Shown piece by piece: positions 50,665 to 57,873 of a stretch of DNA of 64,000 nt (positions are counted from its first letter, which is position 1; each line of letters opens with the position of its first letter). The stretch covers positions 124,001 to 188,000 of the forward strand of contig NZ_BNGS01000002.1 of assembly GCF_014905555.1 (NCBI RefSeq). The letters run 5' to 3'. The DNA comes from Streptomyces sp. Y2F8-2. GTDB taxonomy: Bacteria > Actinomycetota > Actinomycetes > Streptomycetales > Streptomycetaceae. A model generated the notes under the pieces. That model was not told the DNA's origin. It saw only the letters and a program-made list of their open reading frames with translations, and made no database searches. A program made the translations under genes and the position numbers.

Positions 50665-51192
50665 TCAACCGGTCGTGAGCCGCACCTGCGAGGCGGCCAC
50701 GACCGATCCCAGGCGCGGGAAGTCCAGCCCGACCGACGCCCGGTGCTCGGCGGCGGTGAAGGCGGCCATGGCGTCCTCGACGAAGAGGAGGTCGTAACCG
50801 AGGTCGGCGGCGGCGCGGGCGGTGGACTCCACGCCGAGGTTGGTGGCGATGCCGCCGAACACCAGGGTGGTGACGCCGCGTTCGCGCAGGCGCTCGTCCA
50901 GGCCCGTGCCCTGGAAGCCGCCGATCGTCCGCTTCACCACCTCGAGGTCGCCGTCCCGGAGCAGACCGGCCACCAGGCCGCTGCCGGGCGGCTGTTCGGC
51001 GACGCCGAGGCGCTCGACGCGGATGAGGACGACGGGAGCGCCGGCCGAGCGGAAGGCGTCCGCCAGCCCCTCGGCCGTGGCGAGGACGTCCGTGCCCTTG
51101 CGTGGCTCCAGAGGCAGGGCGACGATGCGGTCCATCAGGTCGACGAGCACGAGGGCCGTGCGCGCCGGATCGAGTGCGTCAGGTGCGGTCAT
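50665..51192 (-). CDS. Isochorismatase-like cysteine-hydrolase family protein lacking the Cys
   Basis: 175 residues. The fold is clear: ALVLVDLMDRIVALPL with the catalytic Asp, VVLIRVERLG, the catalytic Lys in VVKRTIGGFQGTGLDERL, and GGIATNLGVESTARAAADLGYD. At the position where nicotinamidases and related hydrolases have Cys (TN.CVE.TAR) there is Gly. True isochorismatases (EntB, PhzD) also lack this Cys, so it is either isochorismatase-like in chemistry or an inactive relative. Convergent neighbour arrangement gives no context. Confidence 0.82.
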   Translation of the reverse strand: MTAPDALDPARTALVLVDLMDRIVALPLEPRKGTDVLATAEGLADAFRSAGAPVVLIRVERLGVAEQPPGSGLVAGLLRDGDLEVVKRTIGGFQGTGLDERLRERGVTTLVFGGIATNLGVESTARAAADLGYDLLFVEDAMAAFTAAEHRASVGLDFPRLGSVVAASQVRLTTG

Positions 51193-51211
51193 GACGGAAC
51201 GTTAGCCGTCG

Positions 51212-51649
51212 TCAGCCGTCCGTACCGGAAATACGGATCAACAGATCCATGAACCGATCGCGTTCGTTGGCGGAGAGCGGGGCGAGCAGTGTGTCGTTCG
51301 CCTCGCGGGCCGCCTTTTCGCAGCGCTTCAGCAGCCGGGCGCCCTCCTCGGTGAGCGACACCGCGTTCTTGCGGCGGTCCCTGGGGTCGGGCTCGCGGAG
51401 GACGAGACCCGCCGCCTGCAGGTCGTTGAGGATGCCGACCAGGTCCTTCGGGTCGAGCGCGATACCGCGGCCGAGGTCGGCCTGGGCGACCGGGGCGAGG
51501 TCGCGGACGGCGGAGAGCACCACGTGGTGCCACATCTTCATGCCCTCGGCGGCGAGGGCGTCGGCCACCAGGGCGCGACCGCGGGCGGCGGCACGGCCGA
51601 GGAGCCAGCTCGGCAGGGAGCGGATCGCGGGAAGGGGAGCCTCGGCCAT
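51212..51649 (-). CDS. MarR-family transcriptional regulator
   Basis: 145 residues. Winged helix: VAQADLGRGIALDPKDLVGILNDLQAAGLVLREPDPRDRRKNAVSL with the RR-K wing of MarR proteins, and dimerisation helices at both ends. Divergent from the MDR gene across 82 bases holding two palindromic operators. It should repress both genes until a small ligand (phenolic, quinone or oxidant) binds. Confidence 0.9.
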   Translation of the reverse strand: MAEAPLPAIRSLPSWLLGRAAARGRALVADALAAEGMKMWHHVVLSAVRDLAPVAQADLGRGIALDPKDLVGILNDLQAAGLVLREPDPRDRRKNAVSLTEEGARLLKRCEKAAREANDTLLAPLSANERDRFMDLLIRISGTDG

Positions 51650-51669
51650 GGCCGCAGCTTAGCGAAAAA

Positions 51670-51719
51670 ATCGTTGGGAGTCCCCACGAGTTTGCGATAC
51701 CGTTGGGACTCCCAACGAT
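51670..51719. promoter_or_regulatory. Paired MarR operators in the marR/MDR divergent promoter
   Basis: CGTTGGGAC-TCCCAACG at 51701-51717 is a perfect 17-base palindrome. CGTTGGGAGTCCCCACG at 51672-51688 is the same site with one mismatch. Their centres are 29 bases apart. Taken together the outer arms form a 15-base perfect inverted repeat (51670-51684 and 51705-51719). Both lie between the divergent genes, an ideal position for autorepression and control of the MDR gene. Confidence 0.8.
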
Positions 51720-51731
51720 CCTGGAGGTGCG

Positions 51732-52649
51732 ATGCGTCGCGTCCGGTACGAGTCCACCGGCGGCCCCCTGTTCCTGGAGGAGGCACCCGTCCCGGAGGCG
51801 GGCCCCGGCGAACTGCTCGTGCGCTGCGAGGCCGTCGGGGTCACGCTGCCCGTCGTGCGCAAGGTCACCGAGGCCGCCGAGCCGATTGCGCTCGGCGGTG
51901 AGATCGCCGGCGAGGTGGTCTCGGTGGGCGCGGGCGTCACCCGCTTCCGGGCCGGCGACCGGGTGACGGGACTGTGCTTCGGGCACGGTTATGCCGACTT
52001 CGCCGTCCTGCACGAGGCCATGGCCTCTCCGGTCCCCGGTACGGCGAGCGCCGTCGACGCCGTCGCGCTGGTCCGCAGCGGGCTGGTCGCGCTCGGCGCG
52101 CTGCAGGCGGCACGCCCCGAGCCGGGCGAGTCGGCCCTGGTCACGGCGGCGGCGAGCGGTGTCGGCCATCTCGCCGTGCAGTTGGCCCGGGTGCACGGGG
52201 CGTCCCGTGTCGTGGGCGCCGTGTCCGGCGCCGGCAAGGCGGAGCTCGTGCGTGCGCTCGGCGCCGACGAGGTGGTCGTCTACGACGCCCCGGAGTGGGG
52301 TGATCCCGTCGACTACGTCCTCGACGCGGTGGGCGGCGACCTGCTCGGCCCGGCCGTCGCCGCGCTCGCGCCGGGCGGCCGGCTCGTCGCGTACAGCTCG
52401 GGCGGCGGCACCGTTCAGGCGTACGACCTGCTGGTGGGCGCCAAGTCCGTGATCGGCTTCCAGATGGCGCGGATCGCCCGCGGGAAGCCGGAGCTGTACG
52501 AGCGGTGGCGGCAGGAGCTGTGGCGGCTGTTCGGCGAGGGCGCGCTGAAGCCCGTCGTGCACGCCGAGTTCCCGCTGGAGGAGGCGGCGAAGGCGCACGC
52601 GGTCATCGAGTCGCGCGGCAACCTCGGCAAGGTCGTGCTGCGCCCCTGA
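51732..52649 (+). CDS. Zinc-independent MDR oxidoreductase (quinone reductase-like)
   Basis: 305 residues, ATG behind TGGAGGTG. Medium-chain reductase: GroES-like N-terminal domain (EAPVPEAGPGELLVRCEAVG, AGEVVSVGAGVTRFRAGDRV) and Rossmann domain with ALVTAAASGVGHLAVQLAR (AxxGxGxxA). Catalytic-zinc Cys and His of alcohol dehydrogenases are missing, so it belongs to the quinone oxidoreductase group. NADPH preference is likely. It is controlled by the divergent MarR, suggesting detoxification of a quinone or enone. Confidence 0.88.
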   Translation: MRRVRYESTGGPLFLEEAPVPEAGPGELLVRCEAVGVTLPVVRKVTEAAEPIALGGEIAGEVVSVGAGVTRFRAGDRVTGLCFGHGYADFAVLHEAMASPVPGTASAVDAVALVRSGLVALGALQAARPEPGESALVTAAASGVGHLAVQLARVHGASRVVGAVSGAGKAELVRALGADEVVVYDAPEWGDPVDYVLDAVGGDLLGPAVAALAPGGRLVAYSSGGGTVQAYDLLVGAKSVIGFQMARIARGKPELYERWRQELWRLFGEGALKPVVHAEFPLEEAAKAHAVIESRGNLGKVVLRP

Positions 52650-52699
52650 GCCGCCAACGGCCGTCCGACGGCGGTCCGGACGTCAGCCGGCCAGCCCCG

Positions 52700-52795
52700 G
52701 ACCACCGCGTCCCGGGCACCAACGGCCTCACGACCACCGTGTCCCGGGCACCAAGGGCCTCACGACCACCGTGCCCCGGGCACCAACGGCCTCAC
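52700..52795. repeat. Tandem repeat, three copies of a 32-base unit
   Basis: Units start at 52700, 52732 and 52764 and differ at only a few positions. Each begins GACCACCG and contains CCCGGGCACCAA, ending GGCCTCAC. The array fills the gap between two convergent genes (stops at 52649 and 52817). It is not in a recognised gene. Confidence 0.85.
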
Positions 52796-52816
52796 CACGG
52801 TCCGCGCGGGCGAACC

Positions 52817-53941
52817 TCAGCCGGAACGTGTCCCCGTACGGACCGCGGTGCGTGACGCCGCGGCGGGCTCCGGGCCGACCGCCGGGCTGTCGGCGTCGTG
52901 GGCCCGGCGCTTGGCGATCACCGCGCAGACCATCAGCTGCATCTGGTGGAAGAGCATCAGCGGGAGCACGGCGAGGGAGGCCTGTGCGCCGAACAGGACG
53001 CTCGCCATGGGCAGCCCGGAGGCGAGGGACTTCTTCGACCCGGCGAACTGGATCGCGATCCGGTCCTCCCGGCCGAAGCCGAGGGCACGGCCGCCGTACC
53101 AGGTCAGCGCCAGCATCACGGCGAGCATCGCGGCCTCGACGACGAGCAGGCCGCCGAGCCGGAGCGGGCTCACCTGGTGCCAGATGCCGCGCACCATGCC
53201 CTCGCTGAACGCGGTGTAGACGACCAGCAGGATCGAGCCGCGGTCGACGAGCCCGAGCACCTTCTTGTGCCGGGTGACGAACCCGCCCTCCCGTCGCCCA
53301 CCACCGAACTGCTCGACGCTCCCCCAGAGCTTGACGCCTGGGGGGACCCCCATCGCGCGGCCCCTTCTGACTCCGCAGCGCCGCAGGGCCTGTCCCGCGA
53401 GGAACGGCACCAGCAGCTGCAACACGATCTGGACGAGCGAGTCCGCCGAGAATCCGCCGCCGCTGTCGCCCAGCAGGGCCGCCGCGAGCAGCGGGGTGAT
53501 GACGATGCCGACGAGGGAGGAGAAGGAGCCCGCGCAGATCGCGGCGGGCACGTTGCCGCGGGCGATCGAGGTGAAGGCGATCGACGACTGGATGGTCGAG
53601 GGGACGAGGGTGAGGAAGAGCAGCCCCGTGTAGAGGTTGTGCGTCAGGAACACCGGCACCAGGCCGCGGGCCGCCAGACCCAGCAGCGGGAAGATCACGA
53701 AGGTGCAGGCGAGCACGGTGACGTGGAGCCGCCAGTGCCGGAGCCCCTCCAGCGCCTCACGGGTGGAGAGCCGGGCCCCGTACAGGAAGAAGAGGAAGGC
53801 GATCGCGGCCGTGGAGGCACCGGAGGTGACGCTCGCGGCCGTGCCCCGCGCCGGAACGAGGGCGGCGAGCCCCACGGTCCCCAGCAACAGGAGGATGTAC
53901 GGGTCGACGGGCATCCGACGCGGCCATCGCAGGCGTTTCAC
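52817..53941 (-). CDS. Bile acid:sodium symporter-like (BASS/SbtA-type) membrane protein
   Basis: 374 residues, GTG start; internal ATGs (for example MPVDPY) are possible. Ten hydrophobic helices. Family features: AIAFLFFLYGARLSTREAL, VFPLLGLA-type segments, LTLVPSTIQSSIAFTSIARGN and FAGSKKSLASGLPMA. Between helices, RGRAMGVPPGVKLWGSVEQF is an insertion produced by the in-frame palindromic repeat at 53319-53353 that is not expected in the family. Likely a sodium-coupled transporter of organic anions, divergent from the LysR gene. Confidence 0.85.
   Translation of the reverse strand: MKRLRWPRRMPVDPYILLLLGTVGLAALVPARGTAASVTSGASTAAIAFLFFLYGARLSTREALEGLRHWRLHVTVLACTFVIFPLLGLAARGLVPVFLTHNLYTGLLFLTLVPSTIQSSIAFTSIARGNVPAAICAGSFSSLVGIVITPLLAAALLGDSGGGFSADSLVQIVLQLLVPFLAGQALRRCGVRRGRAMGVPPGVKLWGSVEQFGGGRREGGFVTRHKKVLGLVDRGSILLVVYTAFSEGMVRGIWHQVSPLRLGGLLVVEAAMLAVMLALTWYGGRALGFGREDRIAIQFAGSKKSLASGLPMASVLFGAQASLAVLPLMLFHQMQLMVCAVIAKRRAHDADSPAVGPEPAAASRTAVRTGTRSG
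53319..53353. repeat. Short palindromic repeat inside the BASS transporter gene
   Basis: CTCCCCCAGAGCTTGACG then CCTGGGGGGACCCCCATC; stem CCCCCAG/CTGGGGG. Closely matches the copy in sucD (9568-9610). It is in frame and translated as part of an extra loop in the transporter. Confidence 0.65.
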
Positions 53942-53974
53942 AGTGCTCCACTACTTCGCTGACGTCCGGTGCAG

Positions 53975-54013
53975 GGGCACGATCGTGCCCGGTGCGGGGG
54001 CACGGTCGTGCCC
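53975..54013. promoter_or_regulatory. Two palindromes in the BASS/lysR divergent region
   Basis: GGGCACGATCGTGCCC at 53975-53990 is a perfect 16-base palindrome. GGGCACGGTCGTGCCC at 53998-54013 is the same with a changed centre, 23 bases further on. They are likely operators for the BASS promoter. The LysR gene start also has a direct repeat ATCACGAATCACGA at about 54073-54086. Confidence 0.5.
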
Positions 54014-54099
54014 TCTCCATGGTCCTCCACCGCCTCGTGATCGGGAATCCCGCATACTGCTCTGACTGTCATCACGAATCACGATAAGCTGCGGGAGCC

Positions 54100-54963
54100 A
54101 TGTACGACCCCTCCCACCTCCGTACCTTCCTCGCCGTGGCCCAGACGCTGAGTTTCACGCAGGCCGCCCGGCGGCTGGGGCTGCGCCAGTCCACGGTGAG
54201 CCAGCACGTGCGGCGGCTGGAGGACGCGACCGGGCGACCGCTCTTCCTGCGGGACACGCATTCCGTGGAGCTGACCGAGGACGGCGAGGCGATGCTGGGC
54301 TTCGCTCGGCGGATCCTGGAGGTGCACGAGCAGGCGACGGCGTTCTTCACCGGGACCCGGCCGCGCGGCCGGCTGCGGTTCGGCGCCTCCGAGGACTTCG
54401 TCCTCACCCGGCTGCCGGAGATCCTGGAGGGCTTCCGGTACGAGCACCCCGAGGTGGATCTGGAGCTGACGGTCGAGCTGTCGGGCACGCTGCACGAACG
54501 GCTGGCGGCGGGCCGGCTCGACCTGGTGCTGGCCAAGCGGCGCCCCGAGGACCCGCGCGGCGAACTGGTCCGCCACGACAAGCTGGTGTGGATCGGCGCG
54601 GAGCGGCTGCGTCTGGACCCCGACCGCCCGGTTCCGCTGATCGTCTACCCGCCGCCGGGCATCACCCGCGCCCGCGCACTTCAGGCCCTGGAGAAACAGG
54701 GCCGGCCCTGGCGCATCACATGCACCAGCGGCAGTCTCAACGGCCTGATCGCGGCGGCCCGCGCCGGCCTCGGCGTGATGGCCCACTCCCGGGGCCTCAT
54801 CCCTCCGGGCCTGGTCAGGATCCCCGAGCGTGCGGGCCTGCCGGACCTGGGTGAGGTCGACTTCGTCCTGGTGCACCAAGAGCGACAAGGCCCCGCCCAC
54901 AGCGCGGCCCAGGCGCTGGCGTCCACGATCCTGGCGGGCGGCGACCGGCTGCACCGGCGATAG
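54100..54963 (+). CDS. LysR-family transcriptional regulator
   Basis: 287 residues. N-terminal helix-turn-helix (LRTFLAVAQTLSFTQAARRL, LRQSTVSQHVRRLEDATGRPLF) and effector-binding domain (GRLRFGASEDFVLTRLPEIL). It faces away from the BASS-type transporter gene and probably controls it, as LysR proteins often regulate a divergent gene. It ends head-on against the Lrp-type gene at the base before its stop. Confidence 0.92.
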   Translation: MYDPSHLRTFLAVAQTLSFTQAARRLGLRQSTVSQHVRRLEDATGRPLFLRDTHSVELTEDGEAMLGFARRILEVHEQATAFFTGTRPRGRLRFGASEDFVLTRLPEILEGFRYEHPEVDLELTVELSGTLHERLAAGRLDLVLAKRRPEDPRGELVRHDKLVWIGAERLRLDPDRPVPLIVYPPPGITRARALQALEKQGRPWRITCTSGSLNGLIAAARAGLGVMAHSRGLIPPGLVRIPERAGLPDLGEVDFVLVHQERQGPAHSAAQALASTILAGGDRLHRR

Positions 54964-55947
54964 TCACCGCACCGGCCGCGGATACGTGAGCTGCTTGACC
55001 CTGCGCAGGAACGGCGTCACCTCCACGTGCCGGACACCGTCGAGGTGCCCCAGGGGCCCGCTGAGATACGCATAGAGGTCCGCCGTGCTCCTCGCCAGGG
55101 CGCTCGCCACGATGTTCGAGGGGCCCGCCGTCGCGGAGGCGTGGGCGATCCGGTCGTGGCCGGCGAGCGCCTCGCCGACGGAGTGCAGGGCGGCGGGGGC
55201 GGTCGTGATCCACAGCATTGCGGCGACGGGGAACCCCAAGAGCTCGTTGTCGAACTCCGCGTCGATGTATACGGCGCCGGAGGCGATCAGGGACGTCAGG
55301 CGGCGCTTGACGGCGGACTCCGAGCGACCGGTGGCACGCTGCAGTTCCGGGTGGCCTGCGCGCCCGTCCCGCTCGAGGACGGCCAGCAGGGGCTCGTCCT
55401 CCGGGTCGATGCGGGCCGGTCCCGGGACGGGCACCGGACGGGGGCGGAGGGCGGCGATCTGGTCGGTGCTCAGGGCGCCGAACTTGCGCACCCAGCCGTG
55501 GACGCCGCCGTAGAACCGGTGGAGCACCTGGTGGGCGCGGATCTCCAGCACGCTGGGGGTGCGGGGCAGCTTGCCGAGCAGCAGGTCGTCGTGGTCGCCC
55601 TGGCTGCGCGGCCGGGTCAGACAGAGCACCTCGGTACCGCCGGAGATGAGCCCGACCCAGTTGGTGTCGGGGCGCTTGGCGAGCGCGTCGCCTATGGCCA
55701 CCGCGCTGTCGGGCGTGCACCGGACCCGCAGCATCCACTGGTCGTGGCCGAGCCGGTGGGCGTCGCGGATCGCCACGACCCGCAGCCCGCCCTCCGCGCA
55801 CAGCCGCCGGTAGCGGCGCGCGACGGTCTGGTCGGAGACGTCGAGGACGGCTGCGATCCGGCTGAAGGAGGCGCGGCCGTCGATCTCCAGCGCCGACAGC
55901 AATTGCAGATCGAGCGCATCGAAGGTGTCGGATTCCATCCGCATCAT
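54964..55947 (-). CDS. Lrp/AsnC-type regulator with two DNA-binding domains
   Basis: 327 residues; ATG 55947 follows GGGGGAA, with ATGs at 55944 and 55938 also in frame. First AsnC-type HTH at residues 10-60 (LDLQLLSALEIDGRASFSRI, VSDQTVARRYRRL), then a RAM-like ligand region, then a second HTH at about 180-235 (LAVLERDGRAGHPELQRATG, SESAVKRRLTSL) and a second RAM region. This tandem form is common in Streptomyces. Divergent from the MFS exporter, whose expression it likely controls. Confidence 0.88.
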   Translation of the reverse strand: MMRMESDTFDALDLQLLSALEIDGRASFSRIAAVLDVSDQTVARRYRRLCAEGGLRVVAIRDAHRLGHDQWMLRVRCTPDSAVAIGDALAKRPDTNWVGLISGGTEVLCLTRPRSQGDHDDLLLGKLPRTPSVLEIRAHQVLHRFYGGVHGWVRKFGALSTDQIAALRPRPVPVPGPARIDPEDEPLLAVLERDGRAGHPELQRATGRSESAVKRRLTSLIASGAVYIDAEFDNELLGFPVAAMLWITTAPAALHSVGEALAGHDRIAHASATAGPSNIVASALARSTADLYAYLSGPLGHLDGVRHVEVTPFLRRVKQLTYPRPVR

Positions 55948-56056
55948 GGCTTCCCCCGTCGGATTCCGGCGCCCGGACGCCGATGACCCCGTGATCGGCC
56001 GCGCCCGCGCCCATCGTACGAACGTCTCGCACACATCGGACAGAAAGCAGGGGGAC

Positions 56057-57544
56057 ATGCGTACATGGGGGCCGCTCACGGCGGTGTGCCTGGGCACGTT
56101 CATGTTGTTGCTGGACGTGACGATCGTGGTCGTCGCGCTTCCGGACATGGCGCGGTCGTTGCACACGTCGCTGAGCGATCTGCAGTGGGTGGTCGACGGG
56201 TACGCGCTCGCGCTGGCCGCCCTTCTGCTGGGAATGGGGGCCGCCGCCGACCTTCTGGGACGTCGCCGGGTGCACGTCGTGGGTGTGGTGCTGTTCGCGG
56301 CCGCGTCGCTGCTGTGCGGGCTCGCCTCCGGGCCGGTGGCACTGGTGGCGGCGCGTGCGGTGCAGGGCGTGGGAGCGGCGGCGATGTTCGCGACGACCCT
56401 GCCGTTGCTCGGCTCGGTCTACCAGGGGCGGCAGCGGTCTGCGGCGCTCGGGGTGTGGGGCGCGGTCAGCGGTGCCGCAGCGGCGGTCGGGCCGGTGCTC
56501 GGCGGGGTGCTCACCGAGGGCCCGGGCTGGCGGTGGATCTTCTTCGTGAATCTGCCGGTGAGCGTGCTCGCGGTGGCGCTGACCCTGCGCGTGGTGCCGG
56601 AGTCGCGGGGTCCGCGCGGAATGAACGTCGACTGGGCGGGCACGGTCGCCTTCGCCGCCTTCGCGGGCGGCACCACGTACGCGGTGGTGCGGGCCGGGGA
56701 GGACGGCTGGACCTCCTCGCCGGCGCTCGGGGCGTTCGCGTCGGCCGCGCTGGCGCTGGTGTGCTTCGTGCTGGTGGAGCGGCGGGTGGCGCATCCGCTG
56801 CTCGACCTGTCGCTGCTGCGCAAGCCGGCGTTCGTGGGCGTGATGGTGGGGGCGTTCGCCTTCAACGGGGTGGCGTTCGGTGTGACGCCGTACGTCTCGA
56901 TCTGGATGCAGACGCTGCTCGGGATGAGTCCGGTGCGCGGCGGGCTCACCCTGCTGCCGCTGACGGTCGCCGCCATGGTGGTCGCGGTCCTGGTCGGGCG
57001 GCTGCTGCACGGGGCGCCGGCGCGGCTGACCATCGGGGGCGGTCTGCTGCTGACGGCGGCGGGGTGTCTGTGCCAGGCCGTTCTGGACGCGGGCTCCGGC
57101 TGGACGGTGCTGGTGCCGGGGTTCGTCCTGGTGGGCGTGGGCACCGGGTTCGTCTCACCCACCGTCGCCGGGGCCGCGCTGGCCGCGGTGCCGCCCGAGC
57201 GCGCGGGCATGGCGGGGGGCGCGGTGAACACCGTCCGCCAGCTCGGGTACGCGCTGGGGGTCGCCGTCTTCGGTACCGTCCTGACCTCGCGGATGGGCGA
57301 CACGCTGCCGCACGTCGCGGCCCACACCCTGGCGGGCGGCGGAGCCGGGGCTCTGCGCGGCACGTTCTCCGGACACGCCCTGCGCACCGCCTTCGCCTCC
57401 GGACTCGACGCGGCGCTGGTGACGGCCGGCGTGGTGGGGCTGGTCGCGGGGGCGGCCGTGCTGGTTCTGGTGCGGCAGCCGCAGGACCGAGTGACAGGAT
57501 CCGCGCCGCGGACGCTGAAGAAGACAGTGGTACGGCAGGGGTGA
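56057..57544 (+). CDS. MFS drug exporter of the DHA2 (EmrB/QacA) type
   Basis: 495 residues, ATG 56057 behind AGGGGG. Fourteen membrane segments; motif C-type signature and DHA2 marks: LLLDVTIVVVALPDMARSL, LQWVVDGYALALAALLL, ADLLGRRRVHV, GPVLGGVLTEGPGWRWIFFV. Proton-driven export of drugs or small metabolites. Divergent from the Lrp-type regulator over about 110 bases. Confidence 0.92.
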   Translation: MRTWGPLTAVCLGTFMLLLDVTIVVVALPDMARSLHTSLSDLQWVVDGYALALAALLLGMGAAADLLGRRRVHVVGVVLFAAASLLCGLASGPVALVAARAVQGVGAAAMFATTLPLLGSVYQGRQRSAALGVWGAVSGAAAAVGPVLGGVLTEGPGWRWIFFVNLPVSVLAVALTLRVVPESRGPRGMNVDWAGTVAFAAFAGGTTYAVVRAGEDGWTSSPALGAFASAALALVCFVLVERRVAHPLLDLSLLRKPAFVGVMVGAFAFNGVAFGVTPYVSIWMQTLLGMSPVRGGLTLLPLTVAAMVVAVLVGRLLHGAPARLTIGGGLLLTAAGCLCQAVLDAGSGWTVLVPGFVLVGVGTGFVSPTVAGAALAAVPPERAGMAGGAVNTVRQLGYALGVAVFGTVLTSRMGDTLPHVAAHTLAGGGAGALRGTFSGHALRTAFASGLDAALVTAGVVGLVAGAAVLVLVRQPQDRVTGSAPRTLKKTVVRQG

Positions 57545-57553
57545 CCGCCGGGG

Positions 57554-57584
57554 GCGGTGGCCGGCGGAAGGCACCGGCCACCGC
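57554..57584 (+). terminator. Hairpin terminator after the MFS exporter
   Basis: Perfect 11-base stem GCGGTGGCCGG/CCGGCCACCGC with a 9-base loop, ten bases after the stop. No T tract follows. Confidence 0.65.
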
Positions 57585-57646
57585 TCCGCCCTACTCACCG
57601 GTAGGGCGTGCGGCGCGGTAATCGCCCCGTACAGATTCCGTGGAGA

Positions 57647-57676
57647 TTACGGCACCGGAACTTACGCCGCCGTAAG
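57647..57676. promoter_or_regulatory. Overlapping TTACG inverted repeats upstream of the fadD-like gene
   Basis: TTACGGC (57647-57653) pairs with GCCGTAA (57669-57675), and CTTACG (57661-57666) pairs with CGTAAG (57671-57676). Three TTACG half-sites thus lie in 30 bases, about 200 bases upstream of the fadD-like start. The gap between 57545 and 57873 otherwise holds only the exporter terminator and no gene. Confidence 0.4.
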
Positions 57677-57873
57677 GGATTCTGTCCGCCCCTTCCCTTT
57701 GTGCTCGCATTTTCCACGGCTGACCTGTGCGTTTATGAGGAGTTCCGGGGTTCCCAGCCCTCTCCCGCCCGGCCCCGGGGTGGGGTAGCTTTCACGGCGC
57801 TGTGCGGAGCGCCACCAGTGAGCCTGACCGGCTGGAGCACCCCGCAGGCGAACCAAGGAGCCGGGAGCGGGGA

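Noticed and set aside
52700..52795. Possible CRISPR array
   Set aside because: Units are contiguous 32-base tandem repeats without spacers and no cas genes are near.
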